From: PALSA-555 sp963821325
Lineage (GTDB): Bacteria > Actinomycetota > Acidimicrobiia > IMCC26256 > PALSA-555
Reading direction: 5' to 3'
Length of the DNA stretch: 64,000 nucleotides
NCBI GenBank assembly: GCA_963821325.1
Contig: CAWGDC010000002.1
Location: 310,001 to 374,000, forward strand
The notes under the pieces are model-generated. The model saw only the letters and a list, made by a program, of their open reading frames with translations. It ran no database searches and had not been told where the DNA came from. Below are positions 34,852 through 43,809 of this stretch, piece after piece; within the stretch, counting starts at the first letter, position 1, and each line of letters starts with the position of its first letter. A program made the position numbers and the translations under genes.

Positions 34852-36462
34852 GTGAAGGATACCGGCAACGAATCGAAGTCCCGAAGGACGCCTGCCGCTC
34901 AAAGCGAGACCCGTCAGTGGCCGGAGCTTGTTGGTGGTCTGGAGGCGCGTCGCCTCCAAGCGCTGGAGATGGGCGGCCGGGATCGGGTCGAGCGTCAACG
35001 TGAAGCGGGGAAACTGACGGTCCGGGAGCGGCTTGAGCTGCTCATCGATCCGGGTTCTTGGGTCGAGTACGGCCTGCTCGCTGACAGCATGGACCCGACG
35101 TACGAAGGGCGCTTTCTCGCTGCCGACGGTGCCGTGACGGGTGTTGGGCTCATCGACGGCCGGCAGGTGGCGGTCGCCGCCTACGACTTCACGGTGCTTG
35201 CCGGATCGATGGGGAGGATTGGCGAGCAGAAGATCAAGCGAATGCGAGAGCTGGCTCTGCGCGAGCGCATGCCGATGGTCTGGCTGCTCGATTCAGCTGG
35301 CGCGCGCATTCAGGCGCAGAGTGGATCGACGTTCGCCGGGATGGGCGATCTCTTCCGTGAGCAAGTGACGATGAGCGGCGTGGTCCCAATGGTGGCGGCG
35401 ATGCTCGGTCATTGCGCAGCGGGTACTGCGTATATCCCGGGCCTGGCCGACTTCGTCCCGATGGTAAAGGGGACTTCGTCGATGGCCCTCGGTGGTCGAC
35501 ACCTGGTCAGGGCAGCCGTTGGCGAGGATGTGACCGAAGAGGAGATGGGTGGCTCCGCAGTTCATACCAAGATCTCGGGCTGCGCGGACCTAGAGGTAAA
35601 CGACGATCGAGAGTGCTTGGCCGTCGTCCGCGAGTACCTCTCGTTCTTCCCGTCGAACAATCGGGCGGAGCCTCCGGTCCATCCGACCGACGATCCACCG
35701 ACGCGGCGGGTCGAGGAGCTCTACAACATCGTCCCTACGGCTCCACGTCGCGCCTATGACGTGCGCCGGGTTGTACGAGCCATCGTCGATGATGGTCACG
35801 CGTTCTGGATCAAGCCGGAGTGGGCGAAGAACATCACTACCGCGCTTGCCCGGGTCGGAGGCAGGCCCGTTGGGATCCTGGCCAATCAGCCGATGGTCCT
35901 CGGCGGCGCGTTGGACGTCAACGCTGCCGACAAGGCGGCGCGCTTCGTCTGGCTGTGCGACGCGTTCAACATCCCATTGGTGTTCCTGCACGACGTGCCT
36001 GGGTTCATCGTCGGCTCCGCTGTCGAGCGCCAAGGGATCATTCGCCATGGTGCGAAGATGCTGTTCGCGGTCTCTGAGGCCACGGTCCCCAAGATCAGCG
36101 TGGTGATGCGCAAGAGCTACGGCGCCGGCTATTTCGTGATGAACGGATTTGGCTACGAACCGGACTACCTCGTTGCGTGGCCGACGGCCGAGATCGCCGT
36201 GATGGGGCCGGATGGTGCGGTGAACATCATTCACCGGGGCACGCTGGAGGCAACGCCCGAGGATGAGCGGCCTCAGCGTCGCCTCGATTTGGCCGAAGAG
36301 GTCCGCCGGAACATCGATCCGTTCGTCGCCGCCGGACACGCGCTCGTCGACGACGTCATCGACCCTGCGGACACCCGTGCAGCGATCTGGCGCGGGCTGA
36401 GCCTGGCTGGTCAGAAGCAGATCGCTCGGCCGTGGCGGAAGCACGGCGTCATGCCCGTTTGA
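34852..36462 (+). CDS. Acyl-CoA carboxylase carboxyltransferase subunit (AccD/PccB-like)
   Basis: 536 residues, crotonase-fold dimer of N- and C-terminal carboxyltransferase domains. It contains GKLTVRERLELLIDPGSWVE, MVWLLDSAGARIQAQ, GHCAAGTAYIPGLADFVPMV, LANQPMVLGGALDVNAADKA, FVWLCDAFNIPLVFLHDVPG and the late oxyanion region VVMRKSYGAGYFVMNG. It transfers carboxyl from biotin to an acyl-CoA. The next gene is a stand-alone biotin carrier; the biotin carboxylase subunit is absent from the window. Confidence 0.9.
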   Translation: MKDTGNESKSRRTPAAQSETRQWPELVGGLEARRLQALEMGGRDRVERQREAGKLTVRERLELLIDPGSWVEYGLLADSMDPTYEGRFLAADGAVTGVGLIDGRQVAVAAYDFTVLAGSMGRIGEQKIKRMRELALRERMPMVWLLDSAGARIQAQSGSTFAGMGDLFREQVTMSGVVPMVAAMLGHCAAGTAYIPGLADFVPMVKGTSSMALGGRHLVRAAVGEDVTEEEMGGSAVHTKISGCADLEVNDDRECLAVVREYLSFFPSNNRAEPPVHPTDDPPTRRVEELYNIVPTAPRRAYDVRRVVRAIVDDGHAFWIKPEWAKNITTALARVGGRPVGILANQPMVLGGALDVNAADKAARFVWLCDAFNIPLVFLHDVPGFIVGSAVERQGIIRHGAKMLFAVSEATVPKISVVMRKSYGAGYFVMNGFGYEPDYLVAWPTAEIAVMGPDGAVNIIHRGTLEATPEDERPQRRLDLAEEVRRNIDPFVAAGHALVDDVIDPADTRAAIWRGLSLAGQKQIARPWRKHGVMPV

Positions 36463-36502
36463 GGTCGAGGCCCGAGGGCGTCGGCTCCGACGGCGTCGCC
36501 AC

Positions 36503-36508
36503 TAACCT
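36503..36508 (+). promoter_or_regulatory. -10-like element before the biotin carrier gene
   Basis: TAACCT, 9 nt before the GTG at 36518; may give a separate mRNA for the carrier and hydratase. Confidence 0.3.
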
Positions 36509-36517
36509 GCCCGATCC

Positions 36518-36736
36518 GTGCACCAGATCCGGGCCGAAATCACCGCAAACGTCTGGCAGGTCGTCGTTGACGAGGGTCAGCTCGTCGCCGAAGGCGACGA
36601 GATCGTGATCCTGGAGTCAATGAAGATGGAGATCCCTGTTGTCACGGAAGTCCCTGGCGTCGTTCGCGAGCTGCACGTCGCGCCTGAGGATGCCGTCCAG
36701 GAAGGTGATCTCATCGCGCTGATCGACGAGTCGTGA
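36518..36736 (+). CDS. Biotin (biotin/lipoyl-attachment) carrier protein
   Basis: 72 residues, a single flattened beta-barrel. The attachment site is the Lys in ILESMKMEIPV, with Met on both sides as in biotin carriers; GDLIALIDES ends the barrel. It would shuttle carboxybiotin between a biotin carboxylase encoded elsewhere and the carboxyltransferase upstream. Confidence 0.9.
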   Translation: MHQIRAEITANVWQVVVDEGQLVAEGDEIVILESMKMEIPVVTEVPGVVRELHVAPEDAVQEGDLIALIDES

Positions 36737-36737
36737 C

Positions 36738-37514
36738 GTGCCGATCCGATGGGAGCGGGACGGGTCGGTCGGTGTAGCCGTCATCGATCGCCAGGATCGC
36801 AGGAACGCTCTCAACGCCGAACTGTGCGAAGAGCTCTTCGCTTGTCTCGGCCGCGACGAAGGCCTGCGTGTGATCGTGATCGGCGGCGCCGGTGACAAGG
36901 CTTTCTGTGCCGGCGCCGATCTCGGTCGACGGAAGGCTGACGCTGACCGGTCCGAGAACCGCGGCGTCGACAGCTTTCGACCGGCGTTCGATCGGCTGCT
37001 GGACGCGATCATTGCCCAACCCGTTCCTGTGATCGCGGCCGTCAACGGCGCCGCATTGGGTGCCGGGATGCAGCTCGCGGTCGCGTGTGACCTCCGGGTC
37101 GTGGCAGAGCACGCCCGGTTCGGCATCCCTGCGGGACGGCTCGGCGTTCTCATCACCGTCGCGAACGTTGCCCGTCTGGCGTCCGTCGTCGGTCAGGCGA
37201 TGGCCCGCGACGTCCTCTTGACGGGCCGCGTCCTCGACGTCGACGCGGCCGAGCGCGTCGGGCTCGTGCAGCGGCGAGCTGTCGACGCACTGACGACGGC
37301 CCGAGAGCTCGCAGGCGAGCTCGCTGAGCTCGCGCCACTCTCGGCCGCTGGGCACAAGCGCGCGTTGAACCTCGTCACCGATGAACGGCAGATCACACCT
37401 GAGGCCCGAGCGGAAGTCGCGGGGTTGGAGGCAGCGGCGTTCGCCAGCGCCGACCTTCAAGAGGGACTCGCCGCGTTCGAGGAGAAGCGCCTTCCTCGTT
37501 TCGAGGGTCGCTGA
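36738..37514 (+). CDS. Enoyl-CoA hydratase/isomerase
   Basis: 258 residues, intact. VAVIDRQDRRNALNAELCEE, DKAFCAGADLG and PVIAAVNGAALGAGMQLAVA give both oxyanion loops. ARFGIPAGRLGVLITVANVA and EGLAAFEEKRLPRFEGR complete the crotonase fold. It begins 1 nt after the carrier stop, so the three genes are probably one functional set. Confidence 0.9.
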   Translation: MPIRWERDGSVGVAVIDRQDRRNALNAELCEELFACLGRDEGLRVIVIGGAGDKAFCAGADLGRRKADADRSENRGVDSFRPAFDRLLDAIIAQPVPVIAAVNGAALGAGMQLAVACDLRVVAEHARFGIPAGRLGVLITVANVARLASVVGQAMARDVLLTGRVLDVDAAERVGLVQRRAVDALTTARELAGELAELAPLSAAGHKRALNLVTDERQITPEARAEVAGLEAAAFASADLQEGLAAFEEKRLPRFEGR

Positions 37515-37523
37515 GCGTCAACG

Positions 37524-37553
37524 ACGACGGTGTGCGCGGTGTGGCGCCGTCGT
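37524..37553. terminator. Hairpin between convergent hydratase and sortase genes
   Basis: ACGACGG / CCGTCGT, perfect 7-bp stem with a 16-nt GC-rich loop in the 51 bp between stops; could serve both strands. Confidence 0.4.
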
Positions 37554-37565
37554 GGATCGCCGAGC

Positions 37566-38450
37566 TCAGTAGTTGGATGGGAGGACGCGCTCGAGGTATG
37601 TGAAGAAGAAGAAGAGCGCGACGAGAAACGGGATGACGCCGATCAGCCAGTTGGTCCACCGGGGATGACGGTGGAACCCCAGCCACCAGAGGCCACCGAC
37701 GACAGCGACGATGAGTCCGCTGAGGACGGCGGGGAGAAGAGAGCCAGTTTCCCCAGAGAGCCCGAGATCCGTCAGCTTCGCGGGTGGCGGGAGGTGATGG
37801 GGTGCCGGCAGGGGCTTGGTCTGACGGTCGAGCTCGGCCTTCACGACGAGGCGCTGCGCCGCCGAGTACTTCGGTGTGCACGTCGTGAGGGTCAGGGTCG
37901 CGGGCCGGCCTGGATCGGGTAACAGGACTGACACGTCGCTGGGGTCGACGACCTGTTGGGAGTACACCCGGTAAGTGAAGGAGCCCTGCAACGTCTGCAC
38001 CATGATCACATCGCCGGAGGAGAGCTGGTCGATATCCCCGAACGGGTGCCCGTAGGTGGTCCGATGGCCGGCGATCGCCGCGTTGCCCACCTGGCCGGGT
38101 AGCGGGGTCGCGGGATAGTGGCCCGGCCCCTTCCGCAGGTCGTCCACTCCGACGCCGTCAACGACGATGTTGTCGAGTCCGATCTTCGGGATCTGAATGC
38201 GTGCCACCGCACTGCCGACCGCCAACGACGCGTTGGACGGCGGCGCCGTCGTTGTCGTTGTCTCCCCCGAGCTGGTCGTCGTCGTCGTCGCTGCCGCTCG
38301 GTGCAACGCCGCTTGGAACTGCTGCCGGAGGTGGTGTTGCTGCTGCGACGTGTAGATCCCGGTTCCCCAGAGGAGGTAAACGGCGAACAGCAGGATGAGA
38401 ACGCCCAGAGTGATGAGCGTGCGGCCGAGGGCGGCGGCGGTTCGGCGCAA
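37566..38450 (-). CDS. Class E-like sortase
   Basis: 294 residues. N-terminal membrane helix (LITLGVLILLFAVYLLWGTG), Thr-rich linker, then the sortase barrel: IPKIGLDNIVVDGVGVDDLR, AGHRTTYGHPFGDIDQL (catalytic His), LTLTTCTPKYSAAQRLVV (catalytic Cys and nearby Arg). Two more hydrophobic helices end the protein, so it spans the membrane at both ends. It attaches surface proteins to the cell wall or links pilins. The TTG start is supported by a TAGGAT -10 six nt upstream. No sorting-signal substrate is obvious nearby. Confidence 0.88.
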   Translation of the reverse strand: MRRTAAALGRTLITLGVLILLFAVYLLWGTGIYTSQQQHHLRQQFQAALHRAAATTTTTSSGETTTTTAPPSNASLAVGSAVARIQIPKIGLDNIVVDGVGVDDLRKGPGHYPATPLPGQVGNAAIAGHRTTYGHPFGDIDQLSSGDVIMVQTLQGSFTYRVYSQQVVDPSDVSVLLPDPGRPATLTLTTCTPKYSAAQRLVVKAELDRQTKPLPAPHHLPPPAKLTDLGLSGETGSLLPAVLSGLIVAVVGGLWWLGFHRHPRWTNWLIGVIPFLVALFFFFTYLERVLPSNY

Positions 38451-38456
38451 GGGGCC

Positions 38457-38462
38457 ATCCTA
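38457..38462 (-). promoter_or_regulatory. -10 element of the sortase gene
   Basis: Coding-strand TAGGAT, 6 nt before the TTG at 38450; supports that unusual start as a leaderless one. Confidence 0.45.
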
Positions 38463-38526
38463 TGAGGGGGTCGCGCCGCCGCCATTGATACACCGGTGCG
38501 GTTCGCCCACCATCCGCGGCCCTTCG

Positions 38527-38532
38527 TATGCT
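38527..38532 (+). promoter_or_regulatory. -10 element of the ccm operon
   Basis: TATGCT, 26 nt before the GTG at 38559. Confidence 0.4.
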
Positions 38533-38558
38533 CAGGGCCACCTTTCCCCGGAGACGCT

Positions 38559-39281
38559 GTGCAGTCCGTCGTCCGCTTGCGTTCGGCCGTGTGCCTACTC
38601 GGTCGCTTCCCGGCGCTAGCCGGCGTGGACCTCGACGTGCTCGAGGGGGAGGTCGTGCTGCTGTCGGGTGGGAACGGCGCCGGCAAGACCACCTTGCTTC
38701 GGCTCCTCGCCGGTCTCGTCCCGCTGCATTCCGGCACGGCCGAGGTCCTGGGACAGGACCTGGACGCCGACCGCCGAGCCCATCGACGGATGATCGGCTT
38801 GGTCGGGCACGAGACCGCGTGCTACGACGACCTGACCGTCGGCGAGAACCTGCGGTTCGCGGCGCGCGCGTCGGGGGTCAAGGACCCGGAGGAACGGACG
38901 GTCCTCGGCCAGCTCGGACTGACGCCGTTGGCTGACACAGTTCATCGCAAGCTCTCGGCCGGTCAGCGGCGCCGGCTGGCGCTCGCTGTCGCGCTCGTCC
39001 GCAAGCCGCGCCTCCTGCTGCTCGACGAGCCGCATGCTGGCCTCGATGCCGAGGGTCGAGCGGCGCTCGACAGCGTGCTCGAAGGCGTCGCCGCCACTGA
39101 TCGGGCGGTGGTCCTGGCGTCCCACGAGCTTGAACGCACGCGCCCGCTGGTCTCACGCGAGGTCGTCTTGACCGCCGGACAGGCGCATGGGATCGCTCCG
39201 ACACCCAGCGCAGCGCCCCGGGAACGCACGGGCGGGCGCGGTGCCTCGCGCCGCGGCGGCCTGTCGAGGCGTTCGGCGTGA
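38559..39281 (+). CDS. ccmA: Heme exporter ATP-binding protein CcmA
   Basis: About 240 residues. Walker A GGNGAGKTTLLRLLAGLV, signature KLSAGQRRRLALAVALVRKP and Walker B LLLLDEPHAGLDAEGR. First gene of the cytochrome c maturation operon; with CcmB it drives release of heme-loaded CcmE. I chose the GTG at 38559 (VQSVVRLRSAVCLLGRFPAL); an upstream ATG would precede the likely promoter. GTGA overlap with ccmB. Confidence 0.88.
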   Translation: MQSVVRLRSAVCLLGRFPALAGVDLDVLEGEVVLLSGGNGAGKTTLLRLLAGLVPLHSGTAEVLGQDLDADRRAHRRMIGLVGHETACYDDLTVGENLRFAARASGVKDPEERTVLGQLGLTPLADTVHRKLSAGQRRRLALAVALVRKPRLLLLDEPHAGLDAEGRAALDSVLEGVAATDRAVVLASHELERTRPLVSREVVLTAGQAHGIAPTPSAAPRERTGGRGASRRGGLSRRSA

Positions 39282-39952
39282 GCCTGCTCCAGGAAGCGCT
39301 GCTGGTCGCGGGTAAGGACCTTCGGATCGAGGCGCGCTCACGGGTGACGGCGCAGCAAATCCTTCCCTTCGGTCTGGTCGTGCTGTTGCTCTTCGCCTTC
39401 GCTCTCGATCCCGACCGCGGACTGCTGAGCACGGTGGCCCCCGGGTTGTTCTGGGTGACCGTGCTCCTCGGCACCCTGCTCGCGGTTGGACGCGCGTACA
39501 GCATCGAGGCCGACAACGGTGCCCGGGACGGTTTGCGCCTCTCGGGTCTGGACAGCTCGGCCCTCTTCCTCGGTAAGGCTGGGGCCGTTGCGCTGGAGCT
39601 GACGGCCTTGGAGGCGCTGCTCGCCGCCGGCGTCGTCATCCTCTTCAACGTCGGTCTCGGCGGTGTGGCGCCGCTCCTGCTCTCGACGGTGGCCGCGACC
39701 ATCGGACTCGCGGCCGCCGGTACCCTCTACGGCGTTCTGGCCTCAGGACTGCGTGTCCGCGAGACACTGTTGCCGGTGCTGTTGCTCCCGGTGGTCGCCC
39801 CGGTGCTGCTCGGGGCCACTCGGGCATGGGAGTCTGCCATCAGCGGTGCGACGGGCGACGCGTGGCCCTGGGTGGCGCTGCTCGGCATCTTTGCCGTGCT
39901 GTTCACCGGGCTGGGGATGCTGGCCTTCGGGGCGCTCCTGGAGGAGTCATGA
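39278..39952 (+). CDS. ccmB: Heme exporter permease CcmB
   Basis: 224 residues with six hydrophobic helices. AGKDLRIEARSRVTAQQILP and ADNGARDGLRLSGLDSSALF are typical of CcmB. Membrane partner of CcmA. Start and stop overlap both neighbours. Confidence 0.88.
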   Translation: MSLLQEALLVAGKDLRIEARSRVTAQQILPFGLVVLLLFAFALDPDRGLLSTVAPGLFWVTVLLGTLLAVGRAYSIEADNGARDGLRLSGLDSSALFLGKAGAVALELTALEALLAAGVVILFNVGLGGVAPLLLSTVAATIGLAAAGTLYGVLASGLRVRETLLPVLLLPVVAPVLLGATRAWESAISGATGDAWPWVALLGIFAVLFTGLGMLAFGALLEES

Positions 39953-40713
39953 CGCTACTGAACCCACGGGTGGCCAAGGCGCTCGGGGTCACGACGTTGG
40001 GCGCACTCGTGGTCCTGGCGTTGTTCGGGCTCTGGATCGCGCCTCCTGACGCGGTGCAGAGCGACGCGCAGCGCCTCATGTACCTCCATGTGCCCGCGGC
40101 GTGGATCGCCTACCTCGCGTTCGGGGTGACCGCGTTGGCCTCGGCGCTGTACCTGTGGCGCCGGACACGCAGCCCCGTCTGGGATCGGCTCGCGGGTGCG
40201 TCAGCGGAGCTCGGCGTGCTCTTCACCGGTCTCACGCTGCTGATGGGCTCGCTCTGGGGACGTCCGGTGTGGGGCGTGTGGTGGGCGTGGGACGCACGGC
40301 TGGTCACGACCGCCGTCCTCTTCTTCCTCTATGTCGGCTATCTGGCACTGCGGCGAGTGCCGGCGCCGCTGGACGCCCGAGCGAAGCGCTGCGCCATCGC
40401 GGCCCTCGTCGCGTTCGTCGACGTGCCGATCGTCCACTTCTCGGTGGACTGGTGGCGAACCCTCCACCAGCAGGCGACGGTGTTTACCCCGAGCCTGAAT
40501 GCGCACATCCACGGGGTGATGGCGTTCACCCTCTGGTGGGGGGTGCTCGCCTTCACCCTCCTCTACGTGTACCTGCTCGACAAGCGGTACCGGCTCGAGA
40601 CCCTGGAAGAGGACCTCGACGCCAAAGAGCTCGAGCAGGCCATCCAAGAGCGAGTCCGCGGGGCCGGGACGACGGCACCGCCCGAACAGGTCGAGGTCGG
40701 GGCGGGCCGATGA
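39949..40713 (+). CDS. ccmC: Heme handling protein CcmC
   Basis: 254 residues, six helices. The Trp-rich motif WGVWWAWDARLVTTAVLFF binds heme; the His in LMYLHVPAAW (about residue 47) and the His in SLNAHIHGVMAF are the expected axial ligands. It loads heme onto CcmE. ATGA overlaps on both sides. Confidence 0.92.
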   Translation: MTLLNPRVAKALGVTTLGALVVLALFGLWIAPPDAVQSDAQRLMYLHVPAAWIAYLAFGVTALASALYLWRRTRSPVWDRLAGASAELGVLFTGLTLLMGSLWGRPVWGVWWAWDARLVTTAVLFFLYVGYLALRRVPAPLDARAKRCAIAALVAFVDVPIVHFSVDWWRTLHQQATVFTPSLNAHIHGVMAFTLWWGVLAFTLLYVYLLDKRYRLETLEEDLDAKELEQAIQERVRGAGTTAPPEQVEVGAGR

Positions 40714-40829
40714 AGTTCGCCGGCTATGTGATCGGCGGCTGGTCGGCTGCCGGGGCTGCGTTCCTCGTGTACTGGCTCCGCCTCGGTGCGCGGATCCGGC
40801 GTGCCGAGCGACTTGATCGAGACGCATGA
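40710..40829 (+). CDS. ccmD: CcmD-like small membrane protein
   Basis: 39 residues, one hydrophobic helix (YVIGGWSAAGAAFLVYWLRL) followed by basic RIRRAERLDRD, the layout of CcmD, which holds CcmC-CcmE together. Identified by size, topology and its place between ccmC and ccmE. Confidence 0.7.
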   Translation: MKFAGYVIGGWSAAGAAFLVYWLRLGARIRRAERLDRDA

Positions 40830-41239
40830 GGAACCGTCGCCGCCGCACCTACGTCGCGGTCGGGATGTGTGTCGGAGCAGTCATCGCGATCGTGGTGCTG
40901 ATCGTCGTGCTCTCCCAGAACATCCAGTACTTCCGCACCGTCTCGGAGGCCGTCGCGAACCGGCGTGACACGTCCCAGTTTCGGATGGCCGGCGCGGTCG
41001 TCAACGGGTCCGTGGTCCCCACCGCGTCGGGCGTGGACTTCAAGATCACCGACGGCAAGGCGACGGCGCAGGTCATCCAGCACGGCAACCCGCCGCAGCT
41101 GTTCAAGGACGGCGCGCCCATCGTATGTGTCGGTCACTGGTCGACCGACGGAACGTTCGATTCCGATCAGATCCTGATCAAGCACGGGAACGACTACACC
41201 CCACCTGTGGTGAAGCAGCCGGCGGCACCGAAGCAGTGA
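40826..41239 (+). CDS. ccmE: Heme chaperone CcmE
   Basis: 137 residues: N-terminal anchor, OB-fold periplasmic domain and the heme-binding tail ILIKHGNDYTPP, in which His120 would bind heme covalently and Tyr124 act as axial ligand. So it is the His form, not the Cys variant seen in some archaea and Gram-positives. Coupled by ATGA and GTGA overlaps. Confidence 0.9.
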   Translation: MRNRRRRTYVAVGMCVGAVIAIVVLIVVLSQNIQYFRTVSEAVANRRDTSQFRMAGAVVNGSVVPTASGVDFKITDGKATAQVIQHGNPPQLFKDGAPIVCVGHWSTDGTFDSDQILIKHGNDYTPPVVKQPAAPKQ

Positions 41240-43270
41240 AGGCGTCGCTCGGCATTCTCGGCGTCGCCCTGGGAGCCAGCGCAGCGGGCTTGGGCATCTG
41301 CGCCCTCGCCCGAGGGCTGTGGACACACGACGACCGATGGCTGATCCTCGGCCGCCGCTTCGTGTTCGCCGTCCTCGCGGCCGCGATCGTCGCCGTCGCG
41401 GCGATGGAATGGGCGTTGCTCACCCATGACTTCTCGCTGCAGTACGTGGCCGAGAACAACGCCCGAGCCACCCCGCTGCTCTTCACCATCACCGGACTCT
41501 GGGCGAACCTCGAGGGGTCGATCCTGCTCTGGGTCCTCGTGCTCACCGGGTTCCTCGCCGTCACGGCGCACAAGTTCCGTCACCGCGCCACCGACCCACT
41601 CGTCGCTTGGGCCAACCTCGTCGGGCTCGCCGTCGCCCTCTTCTTCTTCGCCCTGATGCTGGGCCCGGCCAATCCGTTCCGCACGCTGAGCTCCCCGCCA
41701 TTGGATGGGACGGGACCGAACGCGCTCCTGCAGGACCATCCGCTGATGGCGTTCCATCCGCCGCTCCTCTACCTGGGCCTGGTCGGGTTCACCATCCCGT
41801 TCGCGTTCGCGGTCGCCGCGCTCATCACCGGCCGCTTCGGTGAGGGGTGGCTCGCCGATACCCGTCGGGCCACGTTGATTGCCTGGGGTTGCCTGACGAT
41901 CGGGATCATCCTCGGTGCCTGGTGGAGCTACGAGGTGCTCGGCTGGGGCGGGTTCTGGGCGTGGGACCCGGTCGAGAACGCTGCCTTGCTCCCATGGCTG
42001 ACGGCCACCGCGTTCTTGCATTCGGTGATCGTGCAGGAGCGGCGGGGGATGCTGCGCGTCTGGAACCTGTCCCTCGTCCTGTCAACCTTCTGCTTGACGA
42101 TCCTCGCGACCTTCCTCACGCGCAGCGGCGTCCTGAACTCGGTGCATTCGTTCACCGTGTCGGACATCGGGCCGTGGCTGCTCGTGTTCCTCGGCGTCGT
42201 CGCCGCGACGAGCATCGCGCTCATCTTCTGGCGCGGGGATCGCCTGCGGTCCCCGGGACGGATCGACTCGCCCGTCTCACGCGAGTCGGCGTTCCTCGTC
42301 AACAACCTGCTGTTCGCCGGCTTGGCGTTCGTGGTGCTGCTCGGCACCGTGTTCCCGCTGCTCGCCGAAGCGTTGCAAGGCAACCAGCTCTCGGTCGGTG
42401 AGCCGTACTTCAACCGGATGACGACGCCGATCGCGCTGGTGCTGCTGTTCATGATGGCGGTCGCGCCGGCGTTGCCGTGGCGGGCCGCGAGCCGCGGATG
42501 TGCTGCGCCGGCGCCTGCTTCTCCCGGCGTACGCGGGCGGGGCGGCGATGCTCATCGCGGTGGCGCTCGGCACCCGCGGCGTGACGACGGTGCTGGCGTT
42601 CGGCCTCGGCGCGTTCGCCCTGGCGGGCATTGTCCGCCAGTTCGCCGTCGGTGCCCGCGCCCGGCGGCGCGCCGAAGCCGAGGCGTGGCCCACGGCCGCC
42701 CGACGCATGATCGACGCCAACCCGCGCCTCTACGGCGGCCTGGTCGTCCACGTCGGGATCGTCTGCATCGCCGTGGCCCTCGCCTCGTTCAGCGCGTTCA
42801 CCGTTCGCCGCGAGGTCAGCCTCTCCCGTGGTGGATCCGCCACGGTGAGCGGGTACACGATCACCTACCTCGGGAACAAGACGACGACGTCCCCGCAGAA
42901 GAAGACGGTCTCGGTCGAGCTGCGGATCCGGCAAGGCGGCAGTGACCTGGGCGTCTACGCGCCGGCCATCTCGACCTTCCCGGGCACGAACGACGGGATC
43001 GGCACGCCCTCGGTTCGCACCGGGCTGCTCCGGGACGTGTACCTCACGCTCGTCTCGTCCCCGAACGAGAAGGGGCGGATCACGATCGGGGTCGACGTCA
43101 ACGCCATGGTCGTCTGGCTGTGGATCGGTGGGCTCGTCATCGCGCTCGGCACCCTCATCGCCCTCGCGCCGCGTGTGCGACGCCGGGTGCGCCCGGACCG
43201 GACCCCGTCCGTGGACGCGCCGACGTTCGAGCCGCCGCCCACCCGGGAGCCCGAGGTCGTTGGCGTATGA
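41236..43270 (+). CDS. ccmF: Cytochrome c heme lyase CcmF, one frameshift
   Basis: About 677 residues. Large polytopic protein with GLWANLEGSILLWVLVLTGF, LMAFHPPLLYLGLVGFTIPF and the WWD heme motif GGFWAWDPVENAALLPWL; the early part is uninterrupted to about 42490. The C-terminal part (ADVLRRRLLLPAYAGGAAML to EPEVVGV) is in another frame; one extra base near 42497 explains it. A genuine split CcmF is possible but unlikely because no start site is seen at the break. It ligates heme to the CxxCH of apocytochrome c with CcmH. Confidence 0.9.
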
Positions 43271-43809
43271 AGCACCCCGCTCGATGGGCCGCGCTGGCCG
43301 TCGCGGTGGTCGTCGCGGCGCTCGCCGTCGTGCTCGCGTCGCAGGTCAGCACGAACCCGCAGGCTGACCAGCAGATGAGCCGCCTCGTCGGTCAGAGCGA
43401 ACCGACCTTCACGGCGCACACCTTCGACGGGCGGACGCTGTCGTCGGCGAGCCTCGCAGGCAAGGCCGTGCTGGTGAACTTCTGGAACTCGTGGTGCATC
43501 CCATGCCAGCAGGAGCTCCCGGACCTCAAGATGTTCGCGGCCGAGCACGCGGGCGACCCGAACGTCGTCCTGCTCGGAATCCTGCGGGACGACACGGTCG
43601 ACGCGGCGCGTCCCTACGCCGAGGCCGAGGGGATGAGCTGGTCGCTCGCCGAGGATCCCGGCGCGAGCCTGTCGCTGGACTTCGGGACGCGAGGCCAGCC
43701 CGAGACGTACGCCATCTCGCCCGGCGGGCTGGTCGTGGGATCCGAGATCGGTCCCGCGTCGGTGCGGAACCTCGACACCCTGCTCGCCGCCGCGCAGGCG
43801 CACCCGTGA
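43267..43809 (+). CDS. ccmG: Thioredoxin-like CcmG / DsbE
   Basis: 180 residues. An N-terminal anchor is followed by a TlpA/DsbE fold with active site NFWNSWCIPCQQELP (WCxxC) and GILRDDTVDAARPYAEAEGM, then cis-Pro region GQPETYAISPGG. It reduces apocytochrome c thiols before heme attachment. ATGA overlap with ccmF. Confidence 0.9.
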   Translation: MKHPARWAALAVAVVVAALAVVLASQVSTNPQADQQMSRLVGQSEPTFTAHTFDGRTLSSASLAGKAVLVNFWNSWCIPCQQELPDLKMFAAEHAGDPNVVLLGILRDDTVDAARPYAEAEGMSWSLAEDPGASLSLDFGTRGQPETYAISPGGLVVGSEIGPASVRNLDTLLAAAQAHP

